DNA from: Duganella alba
GTDB lineage: Bacteria; Pseudomonadota; Gammaproteobacteria; Burkholderiales; Burkholderiaceae_D
Assembly (NCBI RefSeq): GCF_009674495.1
Contig: NZ_WKJN01000009.1
Coordinates: forward strand, 124,001 to 188,000
Length of the DNA stretch: 64,000 nucleotides
Reading direction: 5' to 3'
The notes under the pieces were generated by a model that ran no database searches, was not told the origin of the DNA, and was given only the letters and a program-made list of their open reading frames with translations. Shown here piece by piece: positions 44,104-51,645 of this stretch (positions are counted from its first letter, which is position 1; each line of letters opens with the position of its first letter). A program made the translations under genes and the position numbers.

Positions 44104-45401
44104 TATTCGGCGCCGGCTTGTTCCAGGCCTCGGGCGAGGCTGGAGATGCTGGGGTTGTCGATGAAGACGCAGCGCTTGCCGGTGCGCTTGCAGTAGTCCT
44201 TGACGCGCCAGTAGGCGCTGTGGCTGATGCAGCCGGTCTGGCAGATCACCAGGTCCGCCGCCGCCAAGCTCGCTTCGAGGCGGTTGGCGTTGTCTTCCAG
44301 CCCGCCATCGTGGTGCGCGAATTGCGCGCCTTCGCGTTCGATCAGCTCGCGGTAGCTGGCGACGTTGCCGTTGCGACCGCCCACACACAGCACCGCGCGG
44401 TCGCTCAGGCGCAGCGGCATTTTCATCACGTGTTCGACCACCTGGCGGGCCGCTTCCTGCGGCGGCGGTGCGGCGACCGGCGCTTCGGCGGCGCGCGCCA
44501 GTTCCAGCTTCAGCTCGGCGATCTGGTTGCGCATCGCGCGTTCGCGTTCTTCCATCTGGCCCAGACGGTCGGCCAGCTTGGCGCGCGATTCCAGGCCGGG
44601 GATCGACAGTTTCAGCTGCTCCAGCTCGACCCGGACGGAATCGATCATGCTGTCCTTGCCCACCACCTGCGCGCGCAGCTGCATCAGTTGGGCCGCGTGC
44701 TTTTCGGCGTCGGCGGTTTTTTCCGCCATCAGCGCGGCGGCGCGTTGCTGGCTCTTGTTGAGGTCGTGCGTCAGGCGCTTGTTTTCTTCCAGCGTGGCGT
44801 TGAACTTGGTGATGTCGGCACGCACGCAGGCGCCGGCCTGGTGCTGCACCATGTGCAGGTCGCGGCACATCTGCTCTTCCAGTTCGGAGGTGCAGCGCGG
44901 ATGCGTCAGGCCGGCCCAGAAGGCGCCGGCGACGTCGCCGTTGTTGACGGCCGTGCGCCACATCTCGGCCACCTGTTCGGTGCTCTTGGCGTTGCGGAAG
45001 CGCAGCAGCACCGGCGCGTAGCGGCGCTCCAGTTCCTTCTGCAGCGCTTCGGACAGGCGGTTGCGGCTGGCGCATTCGGTGACCGCGCCGACGTGCACTT
45101 CATAGTCGTCCGCCACCACCTTGCCGTTGGTGACTTTGTCGACCAGCTTGCGCAGCACGCCCAGCGGGAAGCCGACACCGACCAGCGGGCAGTGGCAGGC
45201 ATGGCCCAGCTCCCACAGCCGGCGGCGGCGCGATGCTTGCGCTTCCTGGCCGCCCAGCACGCTCATGACGTTGTTGATCACCGGTTTGATGACTTGCTTG
45301 GGCTGCTCGGCCGGACGCGGGCTCGGGCTGGCCACCGGCCCGGCCACTTGCGGCATGGCGGCGGCGATGATGGCGGCCAGCGGATCGTGTTTCTCGCACA
45401 T
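44103..45401 (-). CDS. DUF2325 domain protein with coiled coil
   Basis: The product is 432 residues. The N-terminal part has Cys/His-containing segments (ELGHACHCPLVGVG, HPRCTSELEEQMCRDL). About residues 215-330 are a long coiled coil (LTHDLNKSQQRAAALMAEKT onward). The C-terminus is a DUF2325 domain (AVLCVGGRNGNVASYRELIE, then DLVICQTGCISHSAYWRVKDYC). Function is unknown. The ATG at 45401 is preferred to a TTG two codons upstream. It is 15 bases downstream of the small gene at 45417 and probably belongs to the hemP transcript. Confidence 0.8.
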   Translation of the reverse strand: MCEKHDPLAAIIAAAMPQVAGPVASPSPRPAEQPKQVIKPVINNVMSVLGGQEAQASRRRRLWELGHACHCPLVGVGFPLGVLRKLVDKVTNGKVVADDYEVHVGAVTECASRNRLSEALQKELERRYAPVLLRFRNAKSTEQVAEMWRTAVNNGDVAGAFWAGLTHPRCTSELEEQMCRDLHMVQHQAGACVRADITKFNATLEENKRLTHDLNKSQQRAAALMAEKTADAEKHAAQLMQLRAQVVGKDSMIDSVRVELEQLKLSIPGLESRAKLADRLGQMEERERAMRNQIAELKLELARAAEAPVAAPPPQEAARQVVEHVMKMPLRLSDRAVLCVGGRNGNVASYRELIEREGAQFAHHDGGLEDNANRLEASLAAADLVICQTGCISHSAYWRVKDYCKRTGKRCVFIDNPSISSLARGLEQAGAE

Positions 45402-45416
45402 GGTCAACGGCTCCGC

Positions 45417-45749
45417 TCAGGCGACCGACGGCACGGTGCGCGCACGCGCCATGATGCGGCTGAGGAAGTTGGTTTTTTCCTGCTCGTGCATATTGCGCTC
45501 GACTTCGCTGGCCCACTGTTCCGACAGCTGGGCGCAGGTGGCGCTCAGGACCGGCGCCAGGTCGGGCAGGCTGGCCAGCGCTTTCAGGTGGCGCTCGATG
45601 ACCGAGGCCAGCTTGACGCAGCTGCCGGAGGTGTCGGCGCCGGCGGTGTAGTGCGACATCAGATGCAGCACGGCGGACAGCATCAGTTCGGGATTGTGGC
45701 CGCCATGCGATGGGGCGAGGAAAATCGGGTTGCTATGTTCGATGGCCAT
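45417..45749 (-). CDS. Hypothetical protein, 110 residues
   Basis: MAIEHSNPIFLAPSHGGHNP begins a mostly helical small protein containing MLSAVLHLMSHYTAG and a C-terminal RNMHEQEKTNFLSRIMARAR. No family is recognised with confidence. GGAGTGTCTG before the ATG supports translation. It lies between hemP and the DUF2325 gene on the same strand, 15 bases from the latter, so a shared function is likely but undefined. Histidines and two cysteines are scattered, without a clear metal motif. Confidence 0.7.
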   Translation of the reverse strand: MAIEHSNPIFLAPSHGGHNPELMLSAVLHLMSHYTAGADTSGSCVKLASVIERHLKALASLPDLAPVLSATCAQLSEQWASEVERNMHEQEKTNFLSRIMARARTVPSVA

Positions 45750-45851
45750 CAGACACTCCTGGTTCGGTAGAGAGTTTGGCTGGCTGCATGGCTGGCTACT
45801 CGGGGGGAGAGTGGGCGCGGCGGCGCCCTTTAACGCACAGTTAATCGTTGC

Positions 45852-46049
45852 TTACGCGGTCAGAATCAGTTTGTTGAGCTGGGTGATACGCAGGCGATAC
45901 ACGCGGCCGCCATGTTCGATTTCCAGCTCGCGGCCGCCATCCATCAGGCCGGCGCTGCTGACGCGCTTGACCGGCTTGACCGCTTGCACGGCGGCGTTGA
46001 CAGGGTGGGCAGCGATGGCTGGCGGCATTGCAGGGGTAGTGGTAATCAT
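45852..46049 (-). CDS. hemP: Hemin uptake protein HemP
   Basis: The 65-residue product ends in the HemP signature: SAGLMDGGRELEIEHGGRVY followed by RLRITQLNKLILTA. In Burkholderia, HemP (HmuP) activates haem-receptor gene expression together with iron limitation. The ATG at 46049 is chosen: GGAGA lies nine bases upstream, whereas the ATG at 46064 directly abuts the Fur box and has no ribosome site. No haem receptor gene is in this window. Confidence 0.9.
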   Translation of the reverse strand: MITTTPAMPPAIAAHPVNAAVQAVKPVKRVSSAGLMDGGRELEIEHGGRVYRLRITQLNKLILTA

Positions 46050-46064
46050 CGTCTGGTTCTCCAT

Positions 46065-46085
46065 AAATAAGAATGATTCGTATTT
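46065..46085 (-). promoter_or_regulatory. Fur box upstream of hemP
   Basis: On the minus strand AAATACGAAT, C and ATTCTTATTT form a 21-base palindrome with one mismatch. It has the AT-rich hexamer pattern of Fur sites and lies 16 bases before the hemP ATG. This is the second Fur-type site in 6.5 kb, after 39543-39563. Confidence 0.7.
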
Positions 46086-46163
46086 GCATTCATTATTGTG
46101 GAAGGTGGGCTGGAATGCAAGCGTTTTTCTACGGTTTTTCGTTGCAATGGAGATAAAACAGAT

Positions 46164-46192
46164 AAAAAAACGGCCCGGTCATGAACCGGGCC
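46164..46192 (-). terminator. Rho-independent terminator of the FNR-like gene
   Basis: GGCCCGGT, loop CATGA, ACCGGGCC makes an 8-bp stem. Read on the minus strand it is followed by G and seven T residues. It lies 84 bases beyond the stop of the FNR-like gene and before the hemP control region. Confidence 0.85.
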
Positions 46193-46224
46193 CAAGGCTG
46201 GGTAATGCGGGAGGTAGTTACTAC

Positions 46225-46265
46225 AGAATCACTACTGAATCACAACTGAATCACAACTGAATCAC
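46225..46265. repeat. 11-base tandem repeat, three full copies
   Basis: The unit AACTGAATCAC (first copy TACTGAATCAC) occurs at 46233, 46244 and 46255, with a partial AGAATCAC before it. It lies in the 3' untranslated stretch between the FNR-like stop and its terminator. No function is evident; it may vary in copy number between strains. Confidence 0.75.
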
Positions 46266-46275
46266 ACTACTGGTA

Positions 46276-47130
46276 CTACAAAGCCGCCAGCAACTGGCCG
46301 GACGGTACGGTGTCGCCACCCTTGGACTTGCCGGTGGCGGGCTTGCCCCGCGTGCGCGACGGCGGCAGGCGGCGCAAGGTTTTCAGGGCTTCGGAATCCT
46401 TGATGCCGATGGTGCGCTGGTCGACGCTGATCAGGCCGATTTCGTTGAACGCCGACAGCGTGCGGCTCACGGTTTCCAGCGTCAGGCCCAGGTAGCTGCC
46501 GATTTCGTGGCGCGTCATGCGCAGGTTGAACAGCTTGCTGGAATAGCCCATCTGCGCGAAGCGCTCGGCCAGCGCCACCAGGAAGCGCGCCACGCGGGCT
46601 TCGGCGCTGAGCGCGCCCAGCATGCCGATCATGGCCTGCTCGCGCACCAGCTCGCGGCTCATGACGCCGTACATCATGTTTTCCAGTTCCAGGTGGATGC
46701 GGCCCAGCGCGGTCAGCTTCTTGAACGGCAGCAGGATCAGGTCGCAATCGGACAGCGCCACCGCCTCCGACGAGTAGTGGCGGGTGTGGATGCCGTCCAC
46801 GCCCAGCATGTCGCCCTTCATCGGGAAGCTGAGCACCTGTTCGTTGCCGTATTCGTCGATCAGCACGGTTTTCAGGAAGCCGGAGTTGACGATGTACAGC
46901 GTGTCGAACGGCTGGCCGATGGTGTGGATGCGCTGGCCGGTCTTGAACTGCACGTGCTGGAACAGCAGTTCTTCATTGGCGATCGAATTGGCCGCCGGAA
47001 TGTGCAGCAGGTCGCAGACTTCCTTGAGGTTCGACCAGAGCCGCCCTTGACGCTGGCGGCCGGCTTCCATCGACGACGATTGCAGCGCCGTCGTGGCCGG
47101 GCGAATTTCAGACGTTTGCGTAGACAGCAT
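46276..47130 (-). CDS. Crp/Fnr-family regulator, FNR-like but lacking the N-terminal Fe-S cysteines
   Basis: The 284-residue product has a cyclic-nucleotide-binding fold (VQFKTGQRIHTIGQPFDTLYIVNSGFLKTV), dimer helix and the FNR-type helix-turn-helix MTRHEIGSYLGLTLETVSRTL. The recognition E and SR residues match those that read TTGAT half-sites. FNR needs four cysteines for its [4Fe-4S] cluster; here only C39 and C129 are visible, so oxygen sensing by that route is unlikely. A basic Lys/Arg/Gly tail of about 25 residues follows the DNA-binding domain. A perfect FNR box lies 1.4 kb away upstream of the Usp gene. Confidence 0.88.
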   Translation of the reverse strand: MLSTQTSEIRPATTALQSSSMEAGRQRQGRLWSNLKEVCDLLHIPAANSIANEELLFQHVQFKTGQRIHTIGQPFDTLYIVNSGFLKTVLIDEYGNEQVLSFPMKGDMLGVDGIHTRHYSSEAVALSDCDLILLPFKKLTALGRIHLELENMMYGVMSRELVREQAMIGMLGALSAEARVARFLVALAERFAQMGYSSKLFNLRMTRHEIGSYLGLTLETVSRTLSAFNEIGLISVDQRTIGIKDSEALKTLRRLPPSRTRGKPATGKSKGGDTVPSGQLLAAL

Positions 47131-47242
47131 GGTGGTCTCCTGTGGGCAGGTATCTGGACGGTATGGTTTCAGTATGCCAACACAGTGAGCGGATAGATAT
47201 CAGCAATGGCTGAATCTAAAGGTAGGAGCCGGGCTAACGTTT

Positions 47243-47258
47243 GTAGGAGAAGTCCTAC
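47243..47258. promoter_or_regulatory. GTAGGA-GAAG-TCCTAC palindrome
   Basis: A perfect 6-base inverted repeat lies in the gap between the FNR-like gene start and the NarL-type regulator stop. Similar CCTAC/GTAGG pairs occur at 32308-32324 and in 38431-38457, both in stress-gene leaders. It could be a small operator or a hairpin; evidence is by eye. Confidence 0.35.
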
Positions 47259-47272
47259 CAATGAGCCTGCTA

Positions 47273-47917
47273 TCAGGTCTTGAACGGGGACAGCAGCCGG
47301 TGCGCGACCGCGTATTGCACCATTTCCGACAACGAGCTCATGCCCATTTTCTGCATGATGCGGGTTTTGTGGGTGCTGACGGTCTTGACGCTCAGGTGCA
47401 GGCTGTTGGCGATCTCGGTGATCGAGCGGCCGGCCACCAGCAGCGAGAACACTTCGAACTCGCGGTCCGACAGCTGCTTGTGCAGCAGCGACTCGTGCGG
47501 CATCATGATGTTCAGCGCCAGCTGCTCGGCCACCTCGGTGCTGATGTAGGGGCGGCCGGAGGCCACCTTGCGGATCGCGCCCACCAGCTGGGTGCCGGCG
47601 CTTTCCTTGGTCAGATAGCCCTGGGCGCCGGCGCGGATGGCGCGCACCGCGTATTGTTCTTCCTCGTGCATGGTGAGGATCAGGATCGCCAGCTTGGGCG
47701 CCTCGGCCTTGATCTGGCGGATCAGGTCGACGCCGCTGCGGCCCGGCATGGATAAATCGAGCAGCAGCAGGTCGAAGCCGCCCTGGCGCACGTGGCCCAG
47801 CACCTCGAAGCCGTCGATGGCTTCGCCGACGATGTCGATGTCCGGCGCGCCATCAAGGATGCGCTTGAGGCCTTCGCGCATAATGGTGTGGTCATCCGCA
47901 ATCACGATTCGAATCAT
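47273..47917 (-). CDS. NarL/FixJ-family response regulator
   Basis: The 214-residue product has a receiver domain (MIRIVIADDHTIMREGLKRIL, phospho-acceptor Asp in LLLLDLSMPGRSG, Lys in GYLTKESA). A LuxR-type helix-turn-helix follows (LSDREFEVFSLLVAGRSITEIANSLHLSVKTVSTHKTRIMQKM). No histidine kinase gene adjoins it. The first ATG at 47917 lacks a clear ribosome site; a TTG five codons upstream is possible. Its neighbours (FNR-like regulator, Usp) suggest a role in oxygen or redox adaptation. Confidence 0.9.
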   Translation of the reverse strand: MIRIVIADDHTIMREGLKRILDGAPDIDIVGEAIDGFEVLGHVRQGGFDLLLLDLSMPGRSGVDLIRQIKAEAPKLAILILTMHEEEQYAVRAIRAGAQGYLTKESAGTQLVGAIRKVASGRPYISTEVAEQLALNIMMPHESLLHKQLSDREFEVFSLLVAGRSITEIANSLHLSVKTVSTHKTRIMQKMGMSSLSEMVQYAVAHRLLSPFKT

Positions 47918-48006
47918 GGAAGGGCCGCTCAAAAATGATTAATAGTAAGTGTTATTATTTTTGAATCAACCTTATGATCTTACTACAAACTGCGGCCCGT
48001 GGGACG

Positions 48007-48474
48007 TTATTTGGTCCCGGGTTCCTTGATCAGACGGTGCACCAGCACCGGAATTTTGGAATGCTGCAACACCTTGTTGGTAACGCTACCTAGCAGCAGC
48101 TGGCCCCAGCCGCTGCGGCCGTGCGAGCCCATGAAGATCAGGTCGCAGCCATGCTGTTGCGCCACGTCGACGATTTTCAGCGCCGCGCTTTCGTGGAAGG
48201 CGGTCATGGCTTCGCAGCGCACGCCGCGCCTGGCGCAGGAGTCGGCCACGTCCTGGGTGTGCTCCTGGCCGGCGCGCTGCATGGCGGCGCGGTATTCGGT
48301 TTCGCTGGGATAGCTGGGCGGGATGATTTCGACGTAGATCGGGTACTGGTATTCGGGCGCCACGAACAGCGCCAGCACCTCGGCGCCGAGCTGTTCGGCG
48401 AACTGCACGCCGGCGCACGCGGTCTTGCTGGAGACGGCCGAACCGTCGGTGGTGATCAGGATTTTGCGGTACAT
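48007..48474 (-). CDS. Universal stress protein (UspA family)
   Basis: The 155-residue product has the UspA fold: MYRKILITTDGSAVSSKTAC at the start and the ATP-binding glycine motif GSHGRSGWGQLLLGSVTNKVLQHSKIPVLV at the end (G-2x-G-9x-G-[ST]). Such proteins accumulate under stress or hypoxia. AAAGGAGG lies before the ATG. A perfect FNR box about 75-90 bases upstream and a TGTAAA -10-like hexamer at class II spacing predict activation by an FNR-type regulator. Confidence 0.92.
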   Translation of the reverse strand: MYRKILITTDGSAVSSKTACAGVQFAEQLGAEVLALFVAPEYQYPIYVEIIPPSYPSETEYRAAMQRAGQEHTQDVADSCARRGVRCEAMTAFHESAALKIVDVAQQHGCDLIFMGSHGRSGWGQLLLGSVTNKVLQHSKIPVLVHRLIKEPGTK

Positions 48475-48547
48475 GATGAACCTCCTTTCAGATCAACTCC
48501 GTGCTTCATTGTAGTCCCGATTTACATTATTGACAGTATAGAAAGAC

Positions 48548-48561
48548 TTGATGTTTATCAA
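48548..48561 (-). promoter_or_regulatory. FNR box upstream of the Usp gene
   Basis: TTGATGTTTATCAA matches TTGAT-N4-ATCAA perfectly. On the minus strand a TGTAAA hexamer begins about 28 bases from its centre, the geometry of a class II FNR promoter. The rest of the 266-base gap up to cheZ shows no gene. Confidence 0.75.
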
Positions 48562-48740
48562 ATAAAAGCGCTTTATCCTGTGCGGCACGGTGTGGGCTTT
48601 TATGCCTTTTACACCTTTTTTTTGCACTAAAGCACTACTTTTGTGTCATGGACCGTCCCCCGGCGATCTATCCAATGTTAGTATCTCCAAATACAGCAAG
48701 TTTAGGGCAGTAAATTTATCAATATGGAGAAGCAGGGATT

Positions 48741-49574
48741 ATGACTAACGCCGCTGACGATTTCGACGCCTTATTTGAAGAAGTGTCCGCTCAGAGCAAG
48801 ACCGCAGCGCCTGCTCCAGCGCCTGCGCCAGCCCCGGCCGCCAGCGCAGAAGATGACCTGGAAAGCCTGTTTGAAGAAGTCGCCGCCGCGCGCCCGGCCG
48901 ATGCCGCGCCGGCCGCCGCCATTGCCGCACCTGCCGCCGCTGCGGCCGAGGGTGACGGCGACGGCGAGCCGAAGGAAGACAAAGCCATGTTCGAACGCCT
49001 GGGCGGCATCGTGCGTCTGCTGCACGATTCGCTGCGCGAGCTGGGCTACGACAAGGCGCTGACCGAGGCATCGACCCAGATCAACGACGCCCAGGACCGC
49101 CTGGAATACGTCGCCACGCTGACCGAGCAGGCCGCCAACAAGGTGCTCAACACGCTGGACGAGGCGATGCCCGACCAGGACACCCTGTCGAAGCAGTCGA
49201 AGGACATGGAAAACCGCTGGGCCGACCTGTTCGCGGGCAAGCTCAGCCTCGACCAGTTCAAGCAGCTGGCCGGCGATGCGCAGCAGTTCGCCATTGCCGT
49301 GTCGGCCGCGACCGAGACCGAGAAAGCCCGCCTGCTCGACATCATGATGGCGCAGGACTTCCAGGACATCACCGGTCAGCTGATCAAGAAAGTGGTGAAC
49401 ATCACCAAAACTGTCGAGAGTGAACTGGCCACGCTGCTGCGCGACAACGCGCCGCCGGCGGTCAAGGAGAAGATCGCACAGAAAGAGGTGTCCCTGATGT
49501 CCGGCCCGTCGGCTCCGACCGTGGCGCTGAACCAGGATAGTGTTGACGATCTTCTTGCCGATCTGGGGTTCTAA
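48741..49574 (+). CDS. cheZ: CheZ, CheY-P phosphatase, with duplicated N-terminal peptide
   Basis: The 277-residue product has the CheZ core near residue 205 (MMAQDFQDITGQLIKKVVNI), containing the conserved Asp/Gln catalytic region, and the C-terminal CheY-binding peptide DSVDDLLADLGF. The N-terminus has two similar acidic peptides, DDFDALFEEVSAQ (6-18) and DDLESLFEEVAAA (38-50), each followed by an Ala/Pro linker; these are absent from enterobacterial CheZ as far as I know. It is co-transcribed with cheA, whose start overlaps its stop. Confidence 0.92.
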   Translation: MTNAADDFDALFEEVSAQSKTAAPAPAPAPAPAASAEDDLESLFEEVAAARPADAAPAAAIAAPAAAAAEGDGDGEPKEDKAMFERLGGIVRLLHDSLRELGYDKALTEASTQINDAQDRLEYVATLTEQAANKVLNTLDEAMPDQDTLSKQSKDMENRWADLFAGKLSLDQFKQLAGDAQQFAIAVSAATETEKARLLDIMMAQDFQDITGQLIKKVVNITKTVESELATLLRDNAPPAVKEKIAQKEVSLMSGPSAPTVALNQDSVDDLLADLGF

Positions 49575-51442
49575 TGGACGATATGCTGAAGGATTTCGTC
49601 GTCGAGGCGATGGATCTGGCGGTCAATGTCGAGGAGCACCTGCTGCGCCTCGAACGCGACCCGGACAATAAAGAAACGCTGAATGCGGTGTTCCGCTCCT
49701 TCCACACCATCAAGGGCGGCGCCGGGTTCATGGGCCTGCCGGCGATGGTGACCGCCTGCCACCTGACCGAGAATCTGTTCGACGCCCTGCGTACCGGCGC
49801 CGCGCCGGTGACGCCGCTGTCGATCGAAGCGGCGCTGCAGGCGTCGGGCTTCGTGGCCGACCAGCTGGCCGAACTGAACAACGGCGCCGAGCCGAGCAGC
49901 CTGCCGGCCTTGCCGGCCAGCCTGGAAACGCTGCTCAACGACGCCATCGCCGGCAAGACCGATTCCGCACCGGCCAAACCTGCCGCCGCACCGGCGCCAG
50001 CGCCGGCCGCCGCCGCGCCCGCACCGGTTGCGGTCGCCGCGGCGGTGTCGTCGCCGGACGGCCTGGACTGGGAAGGCATGTACGAAGCCGTGATGCCGGC
50101 CGGTAGCTACACCCGTTCCGCACCGGCCCCTGTCGCGGCTGCCGCGTCGGCGCCGGTGCCGGCCGCTGAAATCGCCGCCGTGGCCGCCGCCGTGCAGGTC
50201 GCGCCGAAAGCCCGCGAAGCCACCGAGAAACGCGAAGAGCGTCCGCAAAGCGCGCCGGCCAAGGAAGAATCGATCCGTATCGACGCCGTCAAGCTCGACG
50301 CGCTGCTGGAAGTGGCCGGCGAATCGGTCCAGGCCGCCAACCAGGCCGCCGTGCTGCTGGAGCGCCTGCTGCAATTCAAATTCGAAGGCCAGGCGCAGAC
50401 GCTGATGGCGACGCTGGCGGAAACGCTGGAACGCGCCTCGCGCTACTCCACCGAACTGCAGCGCGCCACGCTGGCGACCCGCATGCAGCCGGTCGGCCGC
50501 CTGTTCCAGAAGTTCCCGCGCCTGGTGCGCGAGCTGGCCAAGGATCTGGGCAAGGAAGTCGAACTGAACATCGAAGGCGCGGAGACCGAAGTCGACCGCG
50601 TGGTCGTGGATTCGCTGTACGATCCGCTGGTGCACATGCTGCGCAACTCGCTGGACCACGGCGTCGAGACGCCGGAAGAGCGCGCCATTGCCGGCAAGCC
50701 GATCAAGTCCTTCATCCAGCTCAAGGCATGGCAGGAAGCCAACAGCGTCATGATCGTGCTGCAGGATGACGGCAAGGGCATGGACCCGGTGCGCCTGCGC
50801 CAGAAAGCCTTGCAGAAGGGCCTGATCTCGGAATCGGCGCAGTTGTCCACCGACGATTGCCTGCAACTGGTATTCTTGCCGGGTTTCTCGACCAAGGAAG
50901 TGGCATCGAGCGTGTCCGGCCGCGGCGTCGGCATGGACGTGGTGAAGACCGCCGTGGAGAAAAACCGCGGCGCGATCCAGATCGAGTCCGAGCTGGGCAA
51001 GGGCACCAAGTTCTCCATCCGCCTGCCGATCGAGCTGTCGATCGTGCCGACCATGCTGGTGTCGACCTCGGGCGCCGCGCTGGCGCTGCCGATGGCCGTG
51101 GTCCAGCGCGTAGTCGAGCTGCCGGAAGTGTTCATGGAAGTGGGCGGCGCGCCGGTGCTGAAAGACCAGGGCCGTCCGCTGCCGGTGCGCTCGCTGGCCG
51201 ACTCGCTGGGCTACGACAGCTGCCGCGAGAAGGTGGGGATTGTTGTCTCGGCGCCACAGCCGTACATCCTGGCCGTGGAAGCGGTCGATGGCACCGCCGA
51301 CCTGGTGATCAAGCCGATGACGGCGATTACCGTCGAGGGCATTACCGGCACGGCGCGCTCCGCGGAGGGCGAGCTGGTGCTAGTGGTGGGCCTATCGTTC
51401 CTAATGGACGGTTGTCGAGGTAGTGTACGCATGGCGGCCTGA
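49574..51442 (+). CDS. cheA: Chemotaxis histidine kinase CheA
   Basis: The 622-residue product has a P1 Hpt domain with H44 (FRSFHTIKGGAGFMG), a long Ala/Pro-rich linker in place of a clear P2, P3 dimerisation (IRIDAVKLDALLEVAGE) and P4 ATPase boxes (HMLRNSLDHGVETPEER, DDGKGMD, GRGVGMDVV, GKGTKFSIRLP). A CheW-like P5 domain ends it. cheW, cheY, cheR and cheB are not adjacent. Two hairpins follow the stop. Confidence 0.93.
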   Translation: MDDMLKDFVVEAMDLAVNVEEHLLRLERDPDNKETLNAVFRSFHTIKGGAGFMGLPAMVTACHLTENLFDALRTGAAPVTPLSIEAALQASGFVADQLAELNNGAEPSSLPALPASLETLLNDAIAGKTDSAPAKPAAAPAPAPAAAAPAPVAVAAAVSSPDGLDWEGMYEAVMPAGSYTRSAPAPVAAAASAPVPAAEIAAVAAAVQVAPKAREATEKREERPQSAPAKEESIRIDAVKLDALLEVAGESVQAANQAAVLLERLLQFKFEGQAQTLMATLAETLERASRYSTELQRATLATRMQPVGRLFQKFPRLVRELAKDLGKEVELNIEGAETEVDRVVVDSLYDPLVHMLRNSLDHGVETPEERAIAGKPIKSFIQLKAWQEANSVMIVLQDDGKGMDPVRLRQKALQKGLISESAQLSTDDCLQLVFLPGFSTKEVASSVSGRGVGMDVVKTAVEKNRGAIQIESELGKGTKFSIRLPIELSIVPTMLVSTSGAALALPMAVVQRVVELPEVFMEVGGAPVLKDQGRPLPVRSLADSLGYDSCREKVGIVVSAPQPYILAVEAVDGTADLVIKPMTAITVEGITGTARSAEGELVLVVGLSFLMDGCRGSVRMAA

Positions 51443-51500
51443 GTCTTAGCAGACTCGGACCAGAAAGACCAAAAGCCTGCGTTCACGCAGGCTTTTTTTT
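51441..51500 (+). terminator. Two consecutive hairpins ending the cheZA operon
   Basis: GAGTCT-TAGC-AGACTC (51441-51456) is followed by AAAAGCCTGCG-TTCA-CGCAGGCTTTT (51471-51496) with a run of T residues. The second is a strong Rho-independent terminator; the first overlaps the cheA stop codon. Confidence 0.9.
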
Positions 51501-51645
51501 TGCAGTACAGAATACAGGGGCCGTACCAAGTGGATGGATGGGCAGAAGGCGTCGGGCTCAAGAGGCTGGACCGCGGTGGCTGCTATTGCATTGCACAATA
51601 TGGCATAATCAAGTTGGATAATAGTAGCAGTACCAAAAAGACATC

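Noticed and set aside
46050..46064. Longer hemP start at 46064
   Set aside because: It touches the Fur palindrome, leaving no room for a ribosome site, whereas the ATG at 46049 has GGAGA nine bases upstream.
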